From Mycobacterium senriense (lineage in GTDB: Bacteria; Actinomycetota; Actinomycetes; Mycobacteriales; Mycobacteriaceae), in contig NZ_AP024828.1 of the NCBI RefSeq assembly GCF_019668465.1, positions 1,674,001-1,738,000 on the forward strand: 64,000 nucleotides of DNA, written 5' to 3'. The notes beneath the pieces are model-generated. The model was not told the origin of the DNA, did no database searches, and saw only the letters and a program-made list of their open reading frames with translations. The number at the start of each line of letters is the position of its first letter. The first letter of the stretch is position 1. Both the position numbers and the translations under genes were made by a program. Of this stretch, positions 7,775-16,442 are shown piece after piece.

Positions 7775-8209
7775 CTATCGGCGGAGCATTCGCTTGCTGT
7801 CAAAGCTGTTCCACGCCTGCGGACGAAGCTCGATGACGACGCGGTCCTGTCGCGCCAACACCGCGGCGTCTAGGCCGGTCATTCTGCAGAATTTCGGGTA
7901 GAACCATTCGGCTGTGGACACGTCATCGTGCACGACTGCCAACGTCCGGGCACTTACCATCCGGCCATGGCCGACTGGTTTACCTGCGCTGGAAACCGCG
8001 ACCGTGCTCCGGGGGTCAGCGATTAAGCAGTCGACCCGGGGACGGTCGCGGAAGGACGTCACCCAGAACGCATCGCGCTCAAACACGAAGGTCAGGAATG
8101 CCGACACCGGCCAACCGTCGCTGTTGAGCCAGGCGACGCTGCATTCGTTCTGCACTGCGAGAAACTGCGTTCGCTCGTCATCAGTTAGACGGAAGGCTGC
8201 GAAATCCAT
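7775..8209 (-). CDS. pyridoxamine 5'-phosphate oxidase-fold (FMN/F420 split-barrel) protein
   Basis: A 144-residue protein with the split beta-barrel pattern of the PPOX family: SVAWLNSDGWPVSAFLTFVF, then AFWVTSFRDRPRVDCLIADPR, then the GKPVGHGRMVSARTLAVV strand. Members bind FMN, F420 or heme. Bases encoding AGGAAAG lie just ahead of the ATG at 8209, at the end of the preceding ligase gene (gap about 12 bases), so it is the last gene of the amidohydrolase-P450-ligase operon. It may be a flavin reductase or F420-dependent reductase for that pathway; the cofactor cannot be decided. Confidence 0.75.
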   Translation of the reverse strand: MDFAAFRLTDDERTQFLAVQNECSVAWLNSDGWPVSAFLTFVFERDAFWVTSFRDRPRVDCLIADPRSTVAVSSAGKPVGHGRMVSARTLAVVHDDVSTAEWFYPKFCRMTGLDAAVLARQDRVVIELRPQAWNSFDSKRMLRR

Positions 8210-8221
8210 GGCCTTGCTTTC

Positions 8222-9856
8222 CTAGTCAAGACGAAGCCGGTCCCTCGTCAACAGCCTGATCAGCCCCTGGCGGTCGAGCTTGCCGGTGGGCAGCATCGGT
8301 ACCTTGCTCTCGGCGAGGATGGCGATGACGGTCGGCACCTTGAATCCGGAGAGGTTGGCGCGGGCATGCGCGGCGACGGCGTCGGTGGACAACTGGGCGC
8401 CGTGCGCGGGCACGACGGCGGCTCCGACAACCTCGCCGCGAACGGGGTGGGGCAGCGCCACGACGAAGCTGTGCAACACGCCGGGCATAGCGTCCAGGAC
8501 CGATTCGACCTCTGCCGGAGAGACATTGGACCCCGCGGTTTTGATCAGGGTGCTGGCGCGACCGGTGAAGTGCAGATGGCCGGCGTCGTCGAACCATCCA
8601 CGGTCCCCTGTGTCATACCAACCGTCGGCCGTGAACACGTCGTGGCGTTCGTGCTTGTAGATCCCGCTCATCAAGATCTGGCCGCGTACGTGGATCTGGC
8701 CCTCTTGCCCCGGTGGCGCCTCGAGGCCAGCGGCATCCACAATCCGGTGCTGCACGAGCCCGGGCAGTGGGATCCCCCAGGAGCCGCGCCGTTCTGGGGG
8801 CAGGGGAGTGTCGGGCACCTCGACCATGGTGTGCGGGCCGCCGGTTTCGGTCATGCCGAGCAGGTTCGGGGTCAGCTCGGGTTCGCTGGGTCGACGTTCG
8901 GGCGGCAGCGCTTGCAGCATCGTGCCGCCCCGGACGCTGGACAGGTCGCGCTTGGCGAAGTCTGGGTGATCGGCCATGGCCTGGCTGGCCTGCGCCCAGC
9001 ATGAGATGAAGGTGGCCCGCTCCCGTTCCAGCAGCGCCAGCGTGGCTCCGGGTTCAAAAACATCTTGGGCCAGGATTGCGGCTCCCGTCGAGAGTGCTTG
9101 CAGCACAACCATGGTCAGCCCACCCACCCAGAAGAACGGCATCGGGGAGTAGATGCGATCGGTGGAAGTGACGCCGCGATGCTGCGCCAGGATCGCCGCG
9201 TGGCGCACCACACTGCCGTGGGTGTGCGCGACGGATTTCGGTAGCGCGGTGGTCCCGGACGTCGTGACCAGGACGAGCTCGTCGGCGGGTCGGACCTCGT
9301 GTTCAGCCGGGCCGGACAGGGGCGCGACCGGGCCGGTGCTACCTGGCCACGGCGTTGCCCACGCGTGTTCGGAGTCCGGCCAGACGTGCACCCGGCGCAG
9401 ATAGGGCACATCGGTCAGAGCGATCGCCGCGCCACCGTCGGCTAAGCTCGGTAACGCATCCGCGACCCGGGCGACGAGGTCGTGGCCGGCGATCGACCGG
9501 CCCATCAATAGCACCTGAGTGTCGGTGTGGCGCAACAGCCGAGCGAGTTCGGCTCCTGGGGCGAAGGTCGACAACGGGACCGTGAGCGCGCCGATGCGTG
9601 CCGCGGCCAACCACGCGATGAGCCACTGGGCGCAGTTGGGAAACAGGATGCCGACGCGGGTTCCCTTGCCCACGCCCGACGCCAGCAGCGCATCGGCGAG
9701 TGCCCTGGATTGCGCGTCGGCCTCGGCGAAACTCAGCCGCTCGAAGTCGGTGACCAGGAACTCGCCGTCAGGCTCGGCGCGCCGCCGTGCCAGCAGCTCG
9801 GGGACACTGCCCGGCAGCCTGGGGAACGAGTCAGACGCGGTGCGCGCCGCGGCCAT
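8222..9856 (-). CDS. AMP-dependent acyl-CoA synthetase
   Basis: A 544-residue ANL ligase. The phosphate loop TTSGTTALPKS is near residue 200, the A5 motif GMTETGGP near 330, YDTGDRGWFDD near 418, and GRASTLIKTAGSNVSPAEVE near 435-455. The adenylation Lys lies in PTGKLDRQ near 525. Its ATG overlaps the stop of the P450 gene (ATGA), so the two proteins are made together. In context it would activate a carboxylate produced by P450 oxidation or by hydrolytic ring opening by the amidohydrolase encoded two genes upstream. The exact acid is unknown. Confidence 0.92.
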   Translation of the reverse strand: MAAARTASDSFPRLPGSVPELLARRRAEPDGEFLVTDFERLSFAEADAQSRALADALLASGVGKGTRVGILFPNCAQWLIAWLAAARIGALTVPLSTFAPGAELARLLRHTDTQVLLMGRSIAGHDLVARVADALPSLADGGAAIALTDVPYLRRVHVWPDSEHAWATPWPGSTGPVAPLSGPAEHEVRPADELVLVTTSGTTALPKSVAHTHGSVVRHAAILAQHRGVTSTDRIYSPMPFFWVGGLTMVVLQALSTGAAILAQDVFEPGATLALLERERATFISCWAQASQAMADHPDFAKRDLSSVRGGTMLQALPPERRPSEPELTPNLLGMTETGGPHTMVEVPDTPLPPERRGSWGIPLPGLVQHRIVDAAGLEAPPGQEGQIHVRGQILMSGIYKHERHDVFTADGWYDTGDRGWFDDAGHLHFTGRASTLIKTAGSNVSPAEVESVLDAMPGVLHSFVVALPHPVRGEVVGAAVVPAHGAQLSTDAVAAHARANLSGFKVPTVIAILAESKVPMLPTGKLDRQGLIRLLTRDRLRLD

Positions 9857-11100
9857 CAGCCGACGTGCACCGGAATATGGGAGTAGCCGGCCACATTGGA
9901 CATCGTCACCCGCCGCAACCCGTCGGTGTCCACCGTGAACCGCGGCCAGCGCTCGCGGATCGCGTGCCAGGCGACCCGAGTCTCGAGCCGCGCCAACCAG
10001 GAGCCCAGGCAGCTGTGCGCGCCATACCCGAAAGCCAGGGTGGTCGAGCCGCCCCGCCTGATATCGAACGCGTCGGGCTTGTCGTAGGCCCGCGGGTCGC
10101 GGGTCGCGGCCCCGGTAACCAGCAGCGTCGGAGAGCCCGCCGGGATGGTGCCGCCGTCGAGTACCACCTCACGGGTGGTGAACCGGCCCTGATACTGCGA
10201 GGGCGGGTTCAGCCGCAGCATCTCCTCGATCGCGCCGGGGATCAGCCCGGGATCGGCGAGCACCAACTCCCATTGATCCGGATTGTGATGTAAAGCCATG
10301 GTGCCGTTGCCAATTAGCTTGGTAACCGTTTCACTGCCCGCCGCCGCGATCAGCACCGCGAACGTCGCGATGTCCTCGTCGGTGAGCCGATGCGTCATCC
10401 CGGTGTCGTCCTCGTAGGTCGCGTCCACCAGCCTGCTGATGATCAGGTCGTCGGGCTGGCGGCGTTTCTCCTTGGACAGCTCCAGGAAGTAAGCGTTCAT
10501 CGCCATCGAGTCGGCGACGCCACTCTCGGTGGCGAAGGGGTTGTTCGGCTCGCGGTGCAGGAACCCGTCGGTCCAATGCCGGATCTGCTGGCGCTCTCCC
10601 GGGGGGACGCCGAGCATTGAGGAGATGATTTCGACCGGAAACAGCGCCGCGAAGTCGGCCACTATATCGAAATTGTCTCTGCCACTTAGGGCGTCGACAT
10701 AAGTGGTGACGACCTCGGACACCAGCGGCTCCAGGTTGGCGATCGCCGCCTTTGTGAATACCTGACGGACGAGCTTGCGAAGCAGTTCGTGCTCGGGCGG
10801 ATCCATGACGATCAACATCTTGAGTTCGTCGAATCTGTGGCGCATCGACAGTGCGTCCAGTGTGACGCCGTAGGCGCTGCTGAACGTCTCCCAGTCGCGG
10901 TGGGCGGCAACGACATCCTCATTCCGGGTCAGCGCGTAGAAGTCCCATCGCTCGCTGTAGTAGACCGGCGCCTCGTCACGCATCCAGCGGTAGGTCTCGT
11001 AGGGGTCGTCGAAGAAGCTGTCGGAATACGGATTGAACTCCATCGGGGAGCCGTCCTCGCGTGGCTTAGTGGCCGGTCCCGCGCCGCGGTCAGTCGACAT
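9856..11100 (-). CDS. cytochrome P450
   Basis: A 414-residue soluble bacterial P450. The I-helix motif is AAGSET near residue 253 (Ser in place of the more common Asp/Glu-Thr lead-in). The K-helix ExxR is in IEEMLR, and the heme loop FGYGAHSCLG has the Cys ligand at residue 364. The ATG at 11100 is one base from the amidohydrolase stop and the gene ends in an ATGA overlap with the ligase, so it is the second gene of a four-gene operon. It needs a ferredoxin and reductase for electrons; the only ferredoxin in the window is at 22391. It probably hydroxylates or over-oxidises a lipophilic substrate to a carboxylate. Confidence 0.94.
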   Translation of the reverse strand: MSTDRGAGPATKPREDGSPMEFNPYSDSFFDDPYETYRWMRDEAPVYYSERWDFYALTRNEDVVAAHRDWETFSSAYGVTLDALSMRHRFDELKMLIVMDPPEHELLRKLVRQVFTKAAIANLEPLVSEVVTTYVDALSGRDNFDIVADFAALFPVEIISSMLGVPPGERQQIRHWTDGFLHREPNNPFATESGVADSMAMNAYFLELSKEKRRQPDDLIISRLVDATYEDDTGMTHRLTDEDIATFAVLIAAAGSETVTKLIGNGTMALHHNPDQWELVLADPGLIPGAIEEMLRLNPPSQYQGRFTTREVVLDGGTIPAGSPTLLVTGAATRDPRAYDKPDAFDIRRGGSTTLAFGYGAHSCLGSWLARLETRVAWHAIRERWPRFTVDTDGLRRVTMSNVAGYSHIPVHVG

Positions 11101-11101
11101 C

Positions 11102-12286
11102 TCAGGCGTCTATCCGCATCATGTTCGACAGCGTGCCGCCCATCACCATGGCGATCTCGGCGTCGCTCAGCTCCGGGTGTCGTTCGGGGTAGCTCAGCGG
11201 GTCGGCCAGGCCCTCGGGATGCGGGTAGTCCGAGCCGAAGAACAGGTGATCGATCGGCACCAGCTTTGCGAGTTCGGCGACGTTCTCCTCCCAGAAGGGA
11301 TTGAAGTAAATGCAGCGTTGGATGGCTTCGACCGGATCCTCGCTGTAGAGCTGCGGCATCTTCTTGCGGGTGTCCCTGAGGTTCTCCAGTAGCCGCGGCA
11401 ACCAGGTGGTTCCGTTCTCCACCATGCCAATACGAAGTTCGGGGAACCGCGTCAGGAGCCCGTGGCAGGCCAGCGCGGCGACGGCGTCCTCGGCCGGGTT
11501 GCGGGCCAGGCTGTAGTAGGAGCGGAACGGCGAAGGCTGGAACGGGCGGAACTCGCCAGAGCCCTCCCAGTCGTTGGCGTAACGCGAATAGCCGCTGTCC
11601 GACGCGTGCATGATGACCAGCACGCCGGTCTCGACGACCCGCTTCCAGAACGGGTCGAATTCGGGGAGGGCGAATGACCGCGGTCCGTGCAGCCCGGGTA
11701 CCGGCGCCGGCCGGATGAGGATGGCGCGGGCGCCACGCTCGACCACCCAGTTCAGCTCGTCGATGGCCTTCTCGACGATGGGCAAGGTGATGATCGGCGT
11801 GGTGAAGATGCGGCCCTTGTAGTCGAACTGCCAAGTCTCGTGCAGCCACTCGTTCAGGGCGTGAATGATCGTGTGGGTCGCCTCGGGGTGCTCCCGGAAG
11901 CGTTCTTCCACCAGGCTCGCCAGTGTCGGGTACATCATCGATTTGTCGATGCCCTGTTCGTCCAGCAATGCCAAGCGGGGCCCCGGCTCACGGAACGCCG
12001 GGGTCGACTCGATCGCTTTCCCCAGAATCTCGCGGTGCGACTTTCCTTCGGGGTTGCCGTTGTGGAAGTAGTCCTCCTGGGCGCCCGGGGCGGCGACCTT
12101 GTCGAAAGTCGGGTTGGGGATGTAGTCGCTGATCTGCCCCAAGGTGGCGATCTTGGTGCGTCCGTCTACTTCGACGTACCGGATCGCGCCGTGGTACTCG
12201 GGCGGCAGGAACTTGGTGAGCGCATCGCGTGTCTCGTACATGTGGTTATCGCCATCGAAGACCGGATAGCCCAATCGCGACGTCAT
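11102..12286 (-). CDS. amidohydrolase family protein (ACMSD-like, COG2159)
   Basis: A 394-residue TIM-barrel metal hydrolase. The first metal motif is DGDNHMYE near residues 9-16 (Asp-x-His instead of His-x-His), a central His is in VIMHASDSG, and the last metal Asp is in FFGSDYPHPEG. The start chosen is the ATG at 12286, preceded by GAGGAGG; upstream codons to 12343 lack a site. Members of this family decarboxylate or hydrolyse C-C bonds, and in mycobacterial lipid clusters they are often placed as ring-opening hydrolases. It is first in the operon with the P450 and acyl-CoA synthetase, which fits oxidation, ring opening and CoA activation in sequence (inference). Confidence 0.88.
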   Translation of the reverse strand: MTSRLGYPVFDGDNHMYETRDALTKFLPPEYHGAIRYVEVDGRTKIATLGQISDYIPNPTFDKVAAPGAQEDYFHNGNPEGKSHREILGKAIESTPAFREPGPRLALLDEQGIDKSMMYPTLASLVEERFREHPEATHTIIHALNEWLHETWQFDYKGRIFTTPIITLPIVEKAIDELNWVVERGARAILIRPAPVPGLHGPRSFALPEFDPFWKRVVETGVLVIMHASDSGYSRYANDWEGSGEFRPFQPSPFRSYYSLARNPAEDAVAALACHGLLTRFPELRIGMVENGTTWLPRLLENLRDTRKKMPQLYSEDPVEAIQRCIYFNPFWEENVAELAKLVPIDHLFFGSDYPHPEGLADPLSYPERHPELSDAEIAMVMGGTLSNMMRIDA

Positions 12287-12504
12287 TGAAATCCTCCTCG
12301 TGCCTCGCCATACCTGCATTGCAGAACGGTCACTACTCAACACTACGACAATAAGATGTGCGATTGACTATAGCACCGAGTGCGTAAAAAGAGGATATGC
12401 ATTTCCTTTTTCGTCGTACATCCGTCCGTTTCCGGGTAACGTGCTTCTGTAGCGGCGCTCGCGGGTTGCCGATATCGAGGGCTTGCGGTTGCGAGGAGGT
12501 ATAG
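12287..12504. promoter_or_regulatory. divergent promoter region
   Basis: This 218-base region separates the minus-strand amidohydrolase operon from the plus-strand dehydrogenase pair. It contains the 11-base palindrome CTGCA-T-TGCAG (12314-12324) and an AT-rich repeat with arms AAAAAG (12386-12391) and CTTTTT (12406-12411). Both are plausible protein-binding sites; no regulator is adjacent. Confidence 0.35.
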
Positions 12505-13530
12505 GTGGATCTATCGCTGACGCGGGAGCAGCGCGCTGTCCGCGATGCATTCGCGGCCTTGTTCGGAAAACAGGCCACGCCAGAGCGGGTGCGCGGTGCC
12601 GAAGCCACCGGTTTCGACCTGCTCCTGTGGCGGCACTACGCCGATGTCGGTGCGCTGGGTATCGGAGTGCCCTCGGACTGTGGGGGAGGGGACGGCGGCC
12701 TCCTCGAATTGGCATTGGCGGCCGAGGAAGCCGGCCGGCGCCTCGCGCCGATCCCCGTCGCCGAGACCGCGGCCGCGGCGCGGTTGCTGGGTCGGTTGCG
12801 TGAGAAGGAGCTGCTGGGGCCGGTGCTGAACGGATCGATCATCGTGTCACTGGCCACCCGGCCCTGCCCGCCCACGCAGCAGTGGTTGGTCGACGGCGCA
12901 ATCGCCGATGCTGTGCTGGCTCTCGACGGAGACGCCCTGATCTACATGAACCGCCCGGATGGCCTGCCCAAGGCCGCGCACCGCAACCTCGGCGGACTAT
13001 CGCTGGCCCAGTGGCGCACCCCGGGCGCAATCACCGTCCTCGCCCAAGGCAGTGAGGCGTGCGCGATTTTCGACACTGCCCTCGACGAAGTACGCGTGCT
13101 ACGCGCGTCCGCGCTGGTCGGGTTGGCTTCGGAGGCCGTGGCAATCGGGTCCCGGTACGCGATCGTGCGCGAAGCATTCGGCCAGCCGATCGGGATGTAC
13201 CAAGCGGTCGCGCATCCGTTCGCCGACGCAGTCGCCGGCCTGGATGGCGCCCAGTTGTTGGTCCGTAAGGCCTGTTGGGCAATGGATTCCGCGCAAGACG
13301 ACGCTGGCGCCCTGGCTGCGATGGCATTCGTATTCGCCGCCGAAACGGCGTATCACGCGACGACGCACAGTCTGCACGTGCACGGCGGCTACGGGTTTAT
13401 GGAGGAGTACGACATTCAGCTCTACTACCGCAGGGCCAAGGCGTGGGCAGCCGCGTTCGCCGACCCGCGGCGCGAGCTGCTCACCGTCGCCGACCGGCGT
13501 TTCGGCCCCGTGACAACCGAAAGTCGGTGA
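12505..13530 (+). CDS. acyl-CoA dehydrogenase, B-type subunit of a two-gene enzyme
   Basis: A 341-residue FadE starting at GTG with GAGGAGGT just upstream. The N-terminal helical domain (DLSLTREQRAVRDAF) is followed by a shortened middle beta domain. The C-terminal domain carries the FGQPIGMYQAV FAD-contact stretch and HGGYGFMEEYDIQLYYRRAKA. It lacks the GGxxEVLRxxI-ExxLGxPR end found in its partner. The next dehydrogenase starts five bases after its stop. Paired FadE genes of this layout encode alpha2beta2 enzymes acting on bulky CoA thioesters such as steroid side chains, so this is likely the subunit contributing one FAD-binding half. Confidence 0.88.
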   Translation: MDLSLTREQRAVRDAFAALFGKQATPERVRGAEATGFDLLLWRHYADVGALGIGVPSDCGGGDGGLLELALAAEEAGRRLAPIPVAETAAAARLLGRLREKELLGPVLNGSIIVSLATRPCPPTQQWLVDGAIADAVLALDGDALIYMNRPDGLPKAAHRNLGGLSLAQWRTPGAITVLAQGSEACAIFDTALDEVRVLRASALVGLASEAVAIGSRYAIVREAFGQPIGMYQAVAHPFADAVAGLDGAQLLVRKACWAMDSAQDDAGALAAMAFVFAAETAYHATTHSLHVHGGYGFMEEYDIQLYYRRAKAWAAAFADPRRELLTVADRRFGPVTTESR

Positions 13531-13534
13531 CTCG

Positions 13535-14701
13535 ATGGACTTCAGCGAACCCGAGAACTGGGCCCGAATCCGCCGCGAGGCAGAGGAATTCACCGCCGAG
13601 CACGTCACTCGGGACGTGATCGAGCACGAGCGCCGAAACGGCGACGGTGTTGATCGCGCGCTCACCCGGAAGTTGGGAGAGCGCGGCTGGATCGCATCAG
13701 GGTGGCCGGTCGAGGAGGGCGGCGCAGGACTGGATTCGTTCGAGGCGGCCGCGCTGTGGAACGCGTTGCGCAAAGGGGGTGTGCCGACGGCCGGCCCGGG
13801 CACGACGATGCTGCCGGCCAACGCCATCCGCGCCACCGGGTCCGAGGAACTCAAGGCCAGAATCCTGCCTGGCGTCGCAGCGGGTGAGGTTCTGATTTGC
13901 CTGGGCTACACCGAGCCCGCAGGCGGTTCGGACGTGTTCGCCTGCGCGACCCGTTCTGAGCGCGACGGCGACGAATGGGTTGTCAACGGGCAAAAGATCT
14001 TCACGACGTTTGCCCATCTTGCCGATTATTGCTTCCTGCTCACCCGCTCCCAGCCCGGTTCAGCGGGGTCACGCGGCCTGACGATGCTTCTGGTACCGCT
14101 GGATACGCCCGGTATCGAGATCCAGGCGGTGCGCACCATGGGTCACGAGCGCACCAACATCGTGTTCTACAACGATGTGCGAGTAGCCGATGCGAACCGA
14201 GTCGGTGAGCCACACGAGGGCTTCGCGGTGATGCGGGCGGCGCTCGAGGCCGAACAGAATGTTGCGCCCGGTTCGCGCACGGGTTGGGTCGCCGACGATG
14301 CGCTGGAGTTCGCCCGCACGCACCGCGGCCCCGACGGTGCAGCGCTGATCGCCGACGTCCTGGTTCGCGAACGCCTGGCCCGGATGGCGATGGAAGCCGA
14401 GGTGGCCGACCTGTTGGACCTACGGGTAGCCTTCCTGGACGCGGAGGGGGAGAAGCCGGGCCCGGTGTCGGCGCTGTTCGGCCCGGAAAGCTACGTGCGC
14501 GCGTCGGCCGCGGCGATCGACATTTCGGGGGCCGAAGGCATGATCGACTGGACCGATCCGCACACGGCGGTGGACGGCGGCCTGGACGCGCACTACCGCA
14601 GCGCCGTCGCGTCGACGATCTACGGCGGCTCCAGCGAGGTGCTGCGCAGCCTCATCGTGGAGAACCGGCTGGGCTTTCCGCGCAGCCGTCCCCGTCGGTG
14701 A
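13535..14701 (+). CDS. acyl-CoA dehydrogenase, A-type subunit of a two-gene enzyme
   Basis: A 388-residue FadE. The middle domain has the flavin-contact pattern CLGYTEPAGGSDVFA and NGQKIFTT. The C-terminus ends IYGGSSEVLRSLIVENRLGFPR, where short-chain enzymes have the catalytic Glu in an EGT motif and here there is Gly-Gly. That is the pattern of steroid-type heteromeric dehydrogenases. It begins five bases after the preceding FadE and almost certainly forms a complex with it. It ends 18 bases from the convergent SDR gene. Confidence 0.9.
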   Translation: MDFSEPENWARIRREAEEFTAEHVTRDVIEHERRNGDGVDRALTRKLGERGWIASGWPVEEGGAGLDSFEAAALWNALRKGGVPTAGPGTTMLPANAIRATGSEELKARILPGVAAGEVLICLGYTEPAGGSDVFACATRSERDGDEWVVNGQKIFTTFAHLADYCFLLTRSQPGSAGSRGLTMLLVPLDTPGIEIQAVRTMGHERTNIVFYNDVRVADANRVGEPHEGFAVMRAALEAEQNVAPGSRTGWVADDALEFARTHRGPDGAALIADVLVRERLARMAMEAEVADLLDLRVAFLDAEGEKPGPVSALFGPESYVRASAAAIDISGAEGMIDWTDPHTAVDGGLDAHYRSAVASTIYGGSSEVLRSLIVENRLGFPRSRPRR

Positions 14702-14719
14702 CCGAGAAAGGCAACGCGC

Positions 14720-15514
14720 TCAAAGGAAATCGCTGCCACCGTCGACGTTGATGTGGGCGCCGGTCATATACGTGTTGTCCGGTGAGGCGCAGAATGCGAT
14801 GACGGCGGCAACTTCGTGCGGTAGCCCGAGCCGACCCAGGTCCACCGACATGCCGTGACCGCGGCCCAACAATCCGAAGGCGCCCACCGGGTCATTCGTC
14901 GCAATCCCGGCGGAGGCGAGCACCGGTCGCGCCCAATCGGTAAGGATCGGCCCCGGGGCGACGGCGTTGACCAAGATGGCATCGCCGGCGAGACTGCGAG
15001 CGAGGTTTTTCGTCACGCTGAGGAGCGCGCTCTTGGCCGCGGTGTAGCTCACCAATCCCGCAGACTGGTGCTGCACCGACATCGCCGTCACGTTCACCAC
15101 CCGGGCCCACTCCGCGGCTCGCAGCAGCGGCAAGGCCGCACGCATACACCGAACCGCCGACAACACGCCCTGGTCGAACGCCGCCGTCCACTCCGCGTCG
15201 CCCAAGTCCTCAAACCGACCTGCCCCCGTCGGCCCGGCGGCGTTGACCAGCACGTTGAGTCCGCCCCAGTGCGCGCCAACCGTGGCAAAGATTGCGTCGA
15301 CGTCCGACGCCGAAGTCAGATCCCCGTTCAACGCCAGCACCTCCGGGCTGCCGGCGTCCGCCAATGTCGTTTCGGTCTCCTTCAGCCGGGCTTCGTCCCT
15401 GCCGATGACGCCCACCCGCGCGCCCTGTTCGGCCAGGCACAAGGCCGTCGCCAGCCCGATGCCGCGGGTGCCCCCCGCGATCACCGCGGTGGCATCAGCG
15501 AATCCAAGGTCCAC
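14720..15514 (-). CDS. SDR family oxidoreductase
   Basis: A 264-residue classical short-chain dehydrogenase. The cofactor loop GGTRGIG is near residues 14-20, NAAG near 88-91, Ser-Tyr-Lys in the AMSVQHQSAGLVSYTAAK stretch, and the C-terminus is TGAHINVDGGSDF. The start is GTG at 15514, 11 bases after the stop of the upstream SDR, so they form a two-gene operon. The context suggests 3-hydroxyacyl-CoA or alcohol oxidation in lipid breakdown. Direction and substrate cannot be told from the sequence. Confidence 0.88.
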   Translation of the reverse strand: MDLGFADATAVIAGGTRGIGLATALCLAEQGARVGVIGRDEARLKETETTLADAGSPEVLALNGDLTSASDVDAIFATVGAHWGGLNVLVNAAGPTGAGRFEDLGDAEWTAAFDQGVLSAVRCMRAALPLLRAAEWARVVNVTAMSVQHQSAGLVSYTAAKSALLSVTKNLARSLAGDAILVNAVAPGPILTDWARPVLASAGIATNDPVGAFGLLGRGHGMSVDLGRLGLPHEVAAVIAFCASPDNTYMTGAHINVDGGSDFL

Positions 15515-15525
15515 GACGTCCGCCG

Positions 15526-16311
15526 TTACTTCGCTGCGAACCGTTGGCCGGCGTCTAGGCGGATTACCGTGCCGTTGAGCATTTGGTTTTCGACGATGGC
15601 GATTGCCAGGGCGGCGTACTCGTCGGGCCGGCCCATCCGACGCGGAAAGGCGGCGTCGCGAGTCAGCTCGTCAGCCATTTCCTCCGGAATTCGCGATGTA
15701 ATTCCCGTCGCGAACAGGCTCGGTGCGACGGCCGTAACGCGGATGCCGAGGCTGCCCAGGTCACGCGCCATGGTCAAGGTCATGCCGGCGATCGCGGCCT
15801 TCGCGGCGCTGTAGGCGACCTGTCCGATCTGCCCTTCGAACGCCGCGATCGAGGAGGTGTTCACGAGGACGCCCCGCTCGTTGTCGTCGGGCTCGTTTCG
15901 ACTCATGTGCCAAGCCTGTAACCGGTTCAGGTTGAAAGTGGCGATCAGGTTGAGCTCGATCACGGACCGGAAGGCGTCCAAGGCGTGAGGTCCGTTCCTG
16001 GACAGCGTGCGCGCCGATATCCCGCCCCCGGCCGTGTTGACCGCGATGTGCAGTGCACCCAAGTTCTCGACGGCCGCCGCCAGCGCGGTCTCCACGCCGT
16101 CGCTGTCGGTCACGTTGCACGGGTAAAACGACGCTCCACCACCCAATTCCCTGGCCACCGCGGCCGCGTCCGACGTAGGCAGGTCCAGCAGTGCGACTCG
16201 TGCGCCCCGCTCTGCCAGCCGTTGGGCAGTCGCCCGTCCCATGCCCGAGGCGCCTCCGACGACCACCGCGGCGTTGTCCTTGACTTTCACGGGGCCCCCG
16301 TCTGCAGTCAC
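15526..16311 (-). CDS. SDR, type II 3-hydroxyacyl-CoA dehydrogenase-like (HSD10 type)
   Basis: A 261-residue SDR with GGASGMG near residues 19-25, a long insertion around RNGPHALDAFRSVIELNLIATFNLNRL, catalytic Ser-Tyr-Lys in TSSIAAFEGQIGQVAYSAAK, and a carboxyl end NGTVIRLDAGQRF. The AAFEGQIGQVAYSAAK segment is characteristic of HSD10-type 3-hydroxy-2-methylacyl-CoA dehydrogenases, and the paralogue at 41126 shares it. It starts at GTG 16311, the best-placed start before the promoter region shared with the DUF35-aldolase operon. It probably oxidises a beta-hydroxyacyl-CoA of the same pathway. Confidence 0.87.
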   Translation of the reverse strand: MTADGGPVKVKDNAAVVVGGASGMGRATAQRLAERGARVALLDLPTSDAAAVARELGGGASFYPCNVTDSDGVETALAAAVENLGALHIAVNTAGGGISARTLSRNGPHALDAFRSVIELNLIATFNLNRLQAWHMSRNEPDDNERGVLVNTSSIAAFEGQIGQVAYSAAKAAIAGMTLTMARDLGSLGIRVTAVAPSLFATGITSRIPEEMADELTRDAAFPRRMGRPDEYAALAIAIVENQMLNGTVIRLDAGQRFAAK

Positions 16312-16359
16312 GAATGATTATCCTCTTACGAGGTCATCACAGTACACATAAGTAGAGTG

Positions 16360-16380
16360 TCGGTCTACCATGGCGACCGA
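16360..16380. promoter_or_regulatory. inverted repeat in divergent promoter
   Basis: TCGGTC and GACCGA are perfect 6-base arms separated by nine bases (TACCATGGC). The repeat lies between the divergent SDR pair and the DUF35-aldolase operon, so it may be the binding site of a shared dimeric regulator. Arms this short also arise by chance. Confidence 0.3.
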
Positions 16381-16442
16381 TCATATATTCGTAGTCTGTT
16401 AGGGTTCGTGTCGGTTGCTCGTCGGCTGTGACCGGAGGTGTG

